NCBI GenBank assembly: GCA_948099385.1
Contig: CANUEZ040000159.1
Span: 7,768,501-7,832,500, forward strand
DNA length: 64,000 bases
Reading direction: 5' to 3'
From: Fasciola hepatica
Taxonomy: Eukaryota > Platyhelminthes > Trematoda > Plagiorchiida > Fasciolidae
The notes under the pieces were generated by a model that did not search any database, had not been told where the DNA came from, and saw only the letters and a program-made list of their open reading frames with translations. Positions 54,157 to 64,000 of this stretch are shown here, in pieces. Each line of letters begins with the position of its first letter. Position 1 is the stretch's first letter. The translations under genes were made by a program, and so were the position numbers.

Positions 54157-56910
54157 TACAACTATGAACACGAGTGGCCAGACGAGTACACACTACGCAT
54201 ACCTCACGACCGAAAAGACAAGAGCAAAACACATAGTGTGCTTCCCGCAACACATTCTATCCAAACAAATACATACTAAGTAATATCATCATGAACACTT
54301 GCACATGCAGCCTCGTGGTTCGTTCGGTTACCAGTGACCCACACACGAATAATTATGAAAAATCACACTTCTCATTCATTTGTCCACTCCAAAATAAACA
54401 ATATCCATTCACACTACACACCATTCAACATTAGATCCTACTGAACATATACCATCCGAGTGTACAACTATGATCACGAGTGGCCAGACGAGTACACACT
54501 ACGCATACCTCACGACCGAAAAGACAAGAGCAAAACACATAGTGTGCTTCCCGCAACACATTCTATCCAAACAAATACATACTAAGTAATATCATCATGA
54601 ACGCTTGCACATGCAGCCTCAATCTTCGTTCGGTTACCAGTGACCAACACACGAATAACTATGAAAAATCACACTTCTCATTCAGTTGTCCACTCCAAAA
54701 TAAACAATATCCATTCACACTACACACCATTCAACATTAGATCCTACTGAACATATACCATCCGAGTGTACAACTATGATCACGAGTGGCCAGACGAGTA
54801 CACACTACGCATACCTCACGACCGAAAAGACAAGAGCAAAACACATAGTGTGCTTCCCGCAACACATTCTATCCAAACAAATACATACTAAGTAATATCA
54901 TCATGAACACTTGCACATGCAGCCTCAATGTTCGTTCGGTTACCAGTGACCCACACACGAATAATTATGAAATATCACACTTCTCATTCATTTGTCCACT
55001 CCAAAATAAACAATATCCATTCACACTACACACCATTCAACATTAGATCCTAATGAACATATAACATCCGAGTGTACAACTATGATCACGAGTGGCCAGA
55101 CGAGCACACACTACGCATACCTCACGACCGAAAAGTCAAGAGCAAAACACATAGTGTGCTTCCCGCAACACATTCTATCCAAACAAATACATACTAAGTA
55201 TTATCATCATGAACACTTGCACATGCAGCCTCAATGTTCGTTCGGTTACCAGTGACCCACACACGAATAATTATGAAAAATCACACTTCTCATTCATTTG
55301 TCCACTCCAAAATAAACAATATCCATTCACACTACACACCATTCAACATTAGATCCTACTGAACATATAACATCCGAGTCTACAACTATGAACACGAGTG
55401 GCCAGACGAGTACACAATACGCATACCTCACGACCGAAAAGACAAGAGCAAAACACATAGTGTGCTTCCCGCAACACATTCTATCCAAACAAATACATAC
55501 TAAGTAATATCATCATGAACTCTTGCACATGCAGCCTCGTTGTTCGATCGGTTACCAGTGACCCACACACGAATAACTATGAAAAATCACACTTCTCATT
55601 CATTTGTCCACTCCAAAATAAACAATATCCATTCACACTACACACCATTCAACATTAGATCCTACTGAACATATACCATCCGAGTGTACAACTATGATCA
55701 CGAGTGGCCAGACGAGTACACACTACGCATACCTCACGACCGAAAAGACAAGAGCAAAACACATAGTGTGCTTCCCGCAACACATTCTATCCAAACAAAT
55801 ACATACTAAGTAATATCATCATGAACACTTGCACATGCAGCCTCGTTGTTCGTTCGGTTACCAGTGACCCACACACGAATAACTATGAAAAATCACACTT
55901 CTCATTCATTTGTCCACTCCAAAATAAACAATATCCATTCACACTACACACCATTCAACATTAGATCCTACTGAACATATACCATCCGAGTGTACAACTA
56001 TGATCACAAGTGGCCAGACGAGTACACACTACGCATACCTCACGACCGAAAAGACAAGAGCAAAACACATAGTGTGCTTCCCGCAACACATTCTATCCAA
56101 ACAAATACATACTAAGTAATATCATCATGAACACTTGCACATGCAGCCTCAATGTTCGTTCGGTTACCAGTGACCCACACACGAATAATTATGAAAAATC
56201 ACACTTCTCATTCATTTGTCCACTCCAAAATAAACAATATCCATTCACACTACACACCATTCAACATTAGATCCTACTGAACATATACCATCCGAGTGTA
56301 CAACTATGAACACGAGTGGCCAGACGAGTACACACTACGCATACCTCACGACCGAAAAGACAAGAGCAAAACACATAGTGTGCTTCCCGCAACACATTCT
56401 ATCCAAACAAATACATACTAAGTATTATCATCATGAACACTTGCACATGCAGCCTCAATGTTCGTTCGGTTACCAGTGACCCACACACGAATAATTATGA
56501 AAAATCACACTTCTCATTCATTTGTCCACTCCAAAATAAACAATATCCATTCACACTACACACCATTCAACATTAGATCCTACTGAACATATACCATCCG
56601 AGTGTACAACTATGATCACGAGTGGCCAGACGAGTACACACTACGCATACCTCACGACCGAAAAGACAAGAGCAAAACACATAGTGTGCTTCCCGCAACA
56701 CATTCTATCCAAACAAATACATACTAAGTAATATCATCATGAACACTTGCACATGCAGCCTCAATGTTCGTTCGGTTACCAGTGACCCACACACGAATAA
56801 TTATGGAAAATCACACTTCTCATTCATTTGTCCACTCCAAAATAAACAATATCCATTCACACTACACACCATTCAACATTAGATCCTACTGAACATATAA
56901 CATCCGACTG
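54157..56910 (+). repeat. Transition block with private mutations
   Basis: Nine monomers with the ATACC junction (site 296 C) now dominant. Several private changes cluster here: AATCTTCG and TTCAGTTG in the monomer at 54463; GAAATATC in 54769; GAGCACAC, AAAGTCAAG and AGTATT in 55075; ACAATACG, GAACTCTT and GTTCGATCGG in 55381; and ATCACAAG in 55993. Private mutations are denser here than in the blocks on either side, which suggests less recent homogenisation. Confidence 0.78.
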
Positions 56911-58746
56911 TACAACTATGAACACGAGTGGCCAGACGAGTACACACTACGCATACCTCACGACCGAAAAGACAAGAGCAAAACACATAGTGTGCTTCCC
57001 GCAACACATTCTATCCAAACAAATACATACTAAGTAATATCATCATGAACACTTGCACATGCAGCCTCGTTGTTCGTTCGGTTACCAGTGACCCACACAC
57101 GAATAACTATGAAAAATCACAATTCTCATTCATTTGTCCACTCCAAAATAAACAATATCCATTCACACTACACACCATTCAACATTAGATCCTACTGAAC
57201 ATATAACATCCGAGTGTACAACTACGAACACGAGTGGCCAGACGAGTACACACTACGCATACCTCACGACCGAAAAGACAAGAGCAAAACACATAGTGTG
57301 CTTCCCGCAACACATTCTATCCAAACAAATACATACTAAGTAATATCATCATGAACGCTTGCACATGCAGCCTCAATGTTCGTTCGGTTACCAGTGACCC
57401 ACACACGAATAACTATGAAAAATCACCCTTCTCATTCACTTGTCCACTCCAAAATAAACAATATCCATTCACACTACACACCATTCAACATTAGATCCTA
57501 CTGAACATATAACATCCGAGTGTACAACTATGAACACGAGGGGCCAGACGAGTACACACCACACATACCTCACGACCGAAAAGACAAGAGCAAAACACAT
57601 AGTGTGCTTCCCGCAACACATTCTATCCAAACAAATACATACTAAGTAATATCATCATGAACACTTGCACATGCAGCCTCAATGTTCGTTCGGTTACCAG
57701 TGACCCACACACGAATAATTATGAAAAATCACACTTCTCATTCATTTGTCCATTTCAAAATAAACAATATCCATTCACACTACACACCATTCAACATTAG
57801 ATCCTACTGAACATATAACATCCGACTGTACAACTATGAACACGAGTGGCCAGACGAGTACACACTACGCATACCTCACGACCGAAAAGACAAGAGCAAA
57901 ACACATAGTGTGCTTCCCGCAACACATTCTATCCAAACAAATACATACTAAGTAATATCATCATGAACACTTGCACATGCAGCCTCGTTGTTCGTTCGGT
58001 TACCAGTGACCCACACACGAATAACTATGAAAAATCACAATTCTCATTCATTTGTCCACTCCAAAATAAACAATATCCATTCACACTACACACCATTCAA
58101 CATTAGATCCTACTGAACATATAACATCCGAGTGTACAACTACGAACACGAGTGGCCAGACGAGTACACACTACGCATACCTCACGACCGAAAAGACAAG
58201 AGCAAAACACATAGTGTGCTTCCCGCAACACATTCTATCCAAACAAATACATACTAAGTAATATCATCATGAACGCTTGCACATGCAGCCTCAATGTTCG
58301 TTCGGTTACCAGTGACCCACACACGAATAACTATGAAAAATCACCCTTCTCATTCACTTGTCCACTCCAAAATAAACAATATCCATTCACACTACACACC
58401 ATTCAACATTAGATCCTACTGAACATATAACATCCGAGTGTACAACTATGAACACGAGTGGCCAGACGAGTACACACCACACATACCTCACGACCGAAAA
58501 GACAAGAGCAAAACACATAGTGTGCTTCCCGCAACACATTCTATCCAAACAAATACATACTAAGTAATATCATCATGAACGCTTGCACATGCAGCCTCAA
58601 TCTTCGTTCGGTTACCAGTGACCCACACACGAATAATTATGAAAAATCACACTTCTCATTCATTTGTCCATTTCAAAATAAACAATATCCATTCACACTA
58701 CACACCATTCAACATTAGATCCTACTGAACATATACCATCCGAGTG
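56911..58746 (+). repeat. Duplicated 3-monomer unit (918 bp)
   Basis: The monomers at 56911, 57217 and 57523 recur at 57829, 58135 and 58441. The order is GACTG/GAAC with CAATTCT; TACG with CACCCTTCT and TTCACTTG; and ACCACAC with the rare CCATTTCAAAA. CCATTTC occurs only in the third monomer of each unit, 918 bp apart. The visible differences lie in the third monomer (GAGGGGCC versus GAGTGGCC, GAACAC versus GAACGC, CAATG versus CAATC) and at its exit junction. Confidence 0.9.
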
Positions 58747-61500
58747 TACAACTATGATCACGAGTGGCCAGACGAGTACACACTACGCATACCTCACGAC
58801 CGAAAAGACAAGAGCAAAACACATAGTGTGCTTCCCGCAACACATTCTATCCAAACAAATACATACTAAGTAATATCATCATGAACGCTTGCACATGCAG
58901 CCTCGTTGTTCGTTCGGTTACCAGTGACCCACACACGAATAACTATGAAAAATCACCCTTCTCATTCATTTGTCCACTCCAAAATAAACAATATCCATTC
59001 ACACTACACACCATTCAACATTAGATCCTACTGAACATATACCATCCGAGTGTACAACTATGATCACGAGTGGCCAGACGAGTACACACTACGCATACCT
59101 CACGACCGAAAAGACAAGAGCAAAACACATAGTGTGCTTCCCGCAACACATTCTATCCAAACAAATACATACTAAGTAATATCATCATGAACACTTGCAC
59201 ATGCAGCCTCAATGTTCGTTCGGTTACCAGTGACCCACACACGAATAATTATGAAAAATCACACTTCTCATTCATTTGTCCACTCCAAAATAAACAATAT
59301 CCATTCACACTACACACCATTCAACATTAGATCCTACTGAACATATACCATCCGAGTGTACAACTATGATCACGAGTGGCCAGACGAGTACACACTACGC
59401 ATACCTCACGACCGAAAAGACAAGAGCAAAACACATAGTGTGCTTCCCGCAACACATTCTATCCAAACAAATACATACTAAGTATTATCATCATGAACAC
59501 TTGCACATGCAGCCTCAATGTTCGTTCGGTTACCAGTGACCCACACACGAATAATTATGAAAAATCACACTTCTCATTCATTTGTCCACTCCAAAATAAA
59601 CAATATCCATTCACACTACACACCATTCAACATTAGATCCTACTGAACATATACCATCCGAGTGTACAACTATGATCACGAGTGGCCAGACGAGTACACA
59701 CTACGCATACCTCACGACCGAAAAGACAAGAGCAAAACACATAGTGTGCTTCCCGCAACACATTCTATCCAAACAAATACATACTAAGTAATATCATCAT
59801 GAACACTTGCACATGCAGCCTCAATGTTCGTTCGGTTACCAGTGACCCACACACGAATAATTATGAAAAATCACACTTCTCATTCATTTGTCCACTCCAA
59901 AATAAACAATATCCATTCACACTACACACCATTCAACATTAGATCCTACTGAACATATAACATCCGAGTGTACAACTATGATCACGAGTGGCCAGACGAG
60001 TACACACTACGCATACCTCACGACCGAAAAGACAAGAGCAAAACACATAGTGTGCTTCCCGCAACACATTCTATCCAAACAAATACATACTAAGTATTAT
60101 CATCATGAACACTTGCACATGCAGCCTCAATGTTCGTTCGGTTACCAGTGACCCACACACGAATAACTATGAAAAATCACAATTCTCATTCATTTGTCCA
60201 CTCCAAAATAAACAATATCCACTCACACTACACACCATTCAACATTAGATCCTACTGAACATATAACATCCGAGTGTACAACTATGAACACGAGTGGCCA
60301 GACGAGTACACACTACGCATACCTCACGACCGAAAAGACAAGAGCAAAACACATAGTGTGCTTCCCGCAACACATTCTATCCAAACAAATACATACTAAG
60401 TAATATCATCATGAACGCTTGCACATGCAGCCTCAATGTTCGTTCGGTTACCAGTGACCCACACACGAATAACTATGAAAAATCACCCTTCTCATTCACT
60501 TGTCCACTCCAAAATAAACAATATCCATTCACACTACACACCATTCAACATTAGATCCTACTGAACATATAACATCCGAGTGTACAACTATGAACACGAG
60601 TGGCCAGACGAGTACACACCACACATACCTCACGACCGAAAAGACAAGAGCAAAACACATAGTGTGCTTCCCGCAACACATTCTATCCAAACAAATATAT
60701 ACTAAGTAATATCATCATGAACACTTGCACATGCAGCCTCAATGTTCGTTCGGTTACCAGTGACCCACACACGAATAATTATGAAAAATCACACTTCTCA
60801 TTCATTTGTCCACTCCAAAATAAACAATATCCATTCACACTACACACCATTCAACATTAGATCCTACTGAACATATAACATCCGAGTGTACAACTATGAT
60901 CACGAGTGGCCAGACGAGTACACACTACGCATACCTCACGACCGAAAAGACAAGAGCAAAACACATAGTGTGCTTCCCGCAACACATTCTATCCAAACAA
61001 ATACATACTAAGTAATATCATCATGAACGCTTGCACATGCAGCCTCAATGTTCGTTCGGTTACCAGTGACCCACACACGAATAACTATGAAAAATCACAC
61101 TTCTCATTCATTTGTCCACTCCAAAATAAGCAATATCCATTCACACTACACACCATTCAACATTAGATCCTACTGAACATATACCATCCGAGTGTACAAC
61201 TATGATCACGAGTGGCCAGACGAGTACACACTACGCATACCTCACGACCGAAAAGACAAGAGCAAAACACATAGTGTGCTTCCCGCAACACATTCTATCC
61301 AAACAAATACACACTAAGTAATATCATCATGAACACTTGCACATGCAGCCTCAATGTTCGTTCGGTTACCAGTGACCCACACACGAATAATTATGGAAAA
61401 TCACACTTCTCATTCATTTGTCCACTCCAAAATAAACAATATCCATTCACACTACACACCATTCAACATTAGATCCTACTGAACATATACCATCCGAGTG
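58747..61500 (+). repeat. ATACC-type satellite run
   Basis: Nine monomers, mostly GATC type entered through the ATACC junction and carrying AATGTTCG with AATAATT. The AGTATTATC variant marks the monomers at 59359 and 59971. Private changes include CCACTCACAC near 60220, AAATATATAC near 60695, AATAAGCAAT near 61127 and TACACACTAAG near 61308. The stretch is otherwise uniform satellite in exact register, with no other feature. Confidence 0.8.
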
Positions 61501-64000
61501 TACAACTATGATCACGAGTGGCCAGACGAGTACACACTACGCATACCTCACGACCGAAAAGACAAGAGCAAAACACATAGTGTGCTTCCCGCAACACATT
61601 CTATCCAAACAAATACATACTAAGTAATATCATCATGAACACTTGCACATGCAGCCTCGTTGTTCGTTCGGTTACCAGTGACCCACACACGAATAACTAT
61701 GAAAAATCACCCTTCTCATTCACTTGTCCACTCCAAAATAAACAATATCCATTCACACTACACACCATTCAACATTAGATCCTACTGAACATATAACATC
61801 CGAGTGTACAACTATGAACACGAGTGGCCAGACGAGTACACACTACGCATACCTCACGACCGAAAAGACAAGAGCAAAACACATAGTGTGCTTCCCGCAA
61901 CACATTCTATCCAAACAAATACATACTAAGTAATATCATCATGAACACTTGCACATGCAGCCTCGTTGTTCGTTCGGTTACCAGTGACCCACACACGAAT
62001 AACTATGAAAAATCACAATTCTCATTCATTTGTCCACTCCAAAATAAACAATATCCATTCACACTACACACCATTCAACATTAGATCCTACTGAACATAT
62101 ACCATCCGAGTGTACAACTATGATCACAAGTGGCCAGACGAGTACACACCACACATACCTCACGACCGAAAAGACAAGAGCAAAACACATAGTGTGCTTC
62201 CCGCAACACATTCTATCCAAACAAATACATACTAAGTAATATCATCATGAACACTTGCACATGCAGCCTCAATGTTCGTTCGGTTACCAGTGACCCACAC
62301 ACGAATAATTATGAAAAATCACACTTCTCATTCATTTGTCCACTCCAAAATAAACAATATCCATTCACACTACACACCATTCAACATTAGATCCTACTGA
62401 ACATATACCATCCGAGTGTACAACTATGATCACGAGTGGCCAGACGAGTACACACTACGCATACCTCACGACCGAAAAGACAAGAGCAAAACACATAGTG
62501 TGCTTCCCGCAACACATTCTATCCAAACAAATACATACTAAGTAATATCATCATGAACACTTGCACATGCAGCCTCAATGTTCGTTCGGTTACCAGTGAC
62601 CCACACACGAATAATTATGAAAAATCACACTTCTCATTCATTTGTCCACTCCAAAATAAACAATATCCATTCACACTACACACCATTCAACATTAGATCC
62701 TACTGAACATATACCATCCGAGTGTACAACTATGATCACGAGTGGCCAGACGAGTACACACTACGCATACCTCACGACCGAAAAGACAAGAGCAAAACAC
62801 ATAGTGTGCTTCCCGCAACACATTCTATCCAAACAAATACATACTAAGTATTATCATCATGAACACTTGCACATGCAGCCTCAATGTTCGTTCGGTTACC
62901 AGTGACCCACACACGAATAATTATGAAAAATCACACTTCTCATTCATTTGTCCACTCCAAAATAAACAATATCCATTCACACTACACACCATTCAACATT
63001 AGATCCTACTGAACATATACCATCCGAGTGTACAACTATGATCACGAGTGGCCAGACGAGTACACACTACGCATACCTCACGACCGAAAAGACAAGAGCA
63101 AAACACATAGTGTGCTTCCCGCAACACATTCTATCCAAACAAATACATACTAAGTAATATCATCATGAACACTTGCACATGCAGCCTCGTTGTTCGTTCG
63201 GTTACCAGTGACCCACACACGAATAATTATGGAAAATCACACTTCTCATTCATTTGTCCACTCCAAAATAAACAATATCCATTCACACTACACACCATTC
63301 AACATTAGATCCTACTGAACATATACCATCCGAGTGTACAACTATGATCACGAGTGGCCAGACGAGTACACACTACGCATACCTCACGACCGAAAAGACA
63401 AGAGCAAAACACATAGTGTGCTTCCCGCAACACATTCTATCCAAACAAATACATACTAAGTAATATCATCATGAACACTTGCACATGCAGCCTCGTTGTT
63501 CGTTCGGTTACCAGTGACCCACACACGAATAACTATGAAAAATCACCCTTCTCATTCACTTGTCCACTCCAAAATAAACAATATCCATTCACACTACACA
63601 CCATTCAACATTAGATCCTACTGAACATATAACATCCGAGTGTACAACTATGAACACGAGTGGCCAGACGAGTACACACTACGCATACCTCACGACCGAA
63701 AAGACAAGAGCAAAACACATAGTGTGCTTCCCGCAACACATTCTATCCAAACAAATACATACTAAGTAATATCATCATGAACACTTGCACATGCAGCCTC
63801 GTTGTTCGTTCGGTTACCAGTGACCCACACACGAATAACTATGAAAAATCACAATTCTCATTCATTTGTCCACTCCAAAATAAACAATATCCATTCACAC
63901 TACACACCATTCAACATTAGATCCTACTGAACATATACCATCCGAGTGTACAACTATGATCACAAGTGGCCAGACGAGTACACACCACACATACCTCACG
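61501..64000 (+). repeat. 6-monomer HOR (1836 bp), second copy cut by the window end
   Basis: The monomers at 61501, 61807 and 62113 reappear at 63337, 63643 and 63949, an offset of 1836 bp or six monomers. The shared order is CACCCTTCT with TTCACTTG; GAAC with CAATTCT; then GATCACAAG with ACCACAC. The 664 bp that can be compared look identical by eye. The monomers just before each copy (61195 and 63031) share TATGGAAAAT but differ elsewhere. The last 52 bp (63949-64000) are a partial monomer because the window stops, not because the array ends. Confidence 0.88.

Larger units (their letters stand above)
1..64000 (+). repeat. 306-bp tandem satellite array, 209 full monomers plus a partial
   Basis: The same 306-bp unit repeats head to tail across the entire window. 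I placed unit starts at the TACAACTATG/TACAACTACG motif and followed them: 1, 307, 613, 919 and so on, exactly in register to 28765. Nine length variants then shift the phase, and the register is exact again from 40081 to 63949. Copies are all in one orientation and differ at only a few sites each, mostly shared variants rather than private mutations. There is no interruption by unique DNA, a transposon, a microsatellite expansion or a gene. This is typical of centromeric or heterochromatic satellite DNA in eukaryotes. The family and species are not recognised. Function is unknown: satellites may support centromeric chromatin, but nothing in the sequence proves that here. Confidence 0.98.

Noticed and set aside
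1..64000. CRISPR array
   Set aside because: The units are 306 bp, contiguous and nearly identical throughout. There are no short direct repeats separated by unique spacers and no cas genes.
1..64000. Telomeric or subtelomeric repeats, rRNA, tRNA or transposon genes
   Set aside because: No simple telomere-like runs, no rRNA or tRNA-like segments and no long reading frames for transposases or polymerases were seen on either strand. The satellite accounts for every base.

Overview
The whole 64 kb window is one uninterrupted head-to-tail satellite DNA array. The repeat unit is 306 bp. With the unit start set at the first base, there are 209 complete monomers (1-63948) and a 52-bp partial copy (63949-64000). 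Every copy is in the same orientation. I found no unique sequence, transposon insertion, telomeric repeat, RNA gene or credible protein-coding gene on either strand. The array runs off both ends of the window.

This points to a eukaryotic chromosome, most likely centromeric, pericentromeric or other heterochromatic DNA from a long-read assembly. I cannot name the species or the satellite family. A hand count of the first monomer gives A 112, C 87, T 70, G 37 (40.5% GC), which is strongly G-poor on the given strand. It holds 11 CpG against about 10.5 expected, so CpG is not depleted. That fits a genome without heavy CpG methylation, or a recently homogenised array, but it does not identify a taxon.

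Monomers differ from each other at only a few of 306 sites, and the same diagnostic sites recur. Combinations of these variants show weak higher-order repeats (HORs) that change along the array. They are: a 5-mer (1530 bp) at 1-3060 with a third copy at 3673-5202; a 12-monomer (3672 bp) echo between 6427 and 10099; a loosely ordered stretch from 10.7 to 26.6 kb with local duplications; a second, different 5-mer at 27541-30600; a zone of length-variant monomers at 28.7-40.1 kb; two near-identical 12-mers at 40081-47424; a shuffled 4-5-mer module at 47.4-54.2 kb; a duplicated 3-mer at 56911-58746; and a 6-mer whose second copy begins at 63337 and runs off the end.

The nine monomers that are not 306 bp long all lie between 28765 and 40080 and shift the phase by -6 bp in total. 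Outside that zone the register is exact. The few open frames of 69-92 codons are ordinary satellite monomers in which a base change or a 2-bp deletion removed a stop codon. I do not regard them as genes. The main content of the window is the evolutionary record of the array: unequal exchange, local amplification and conversion-like patches.
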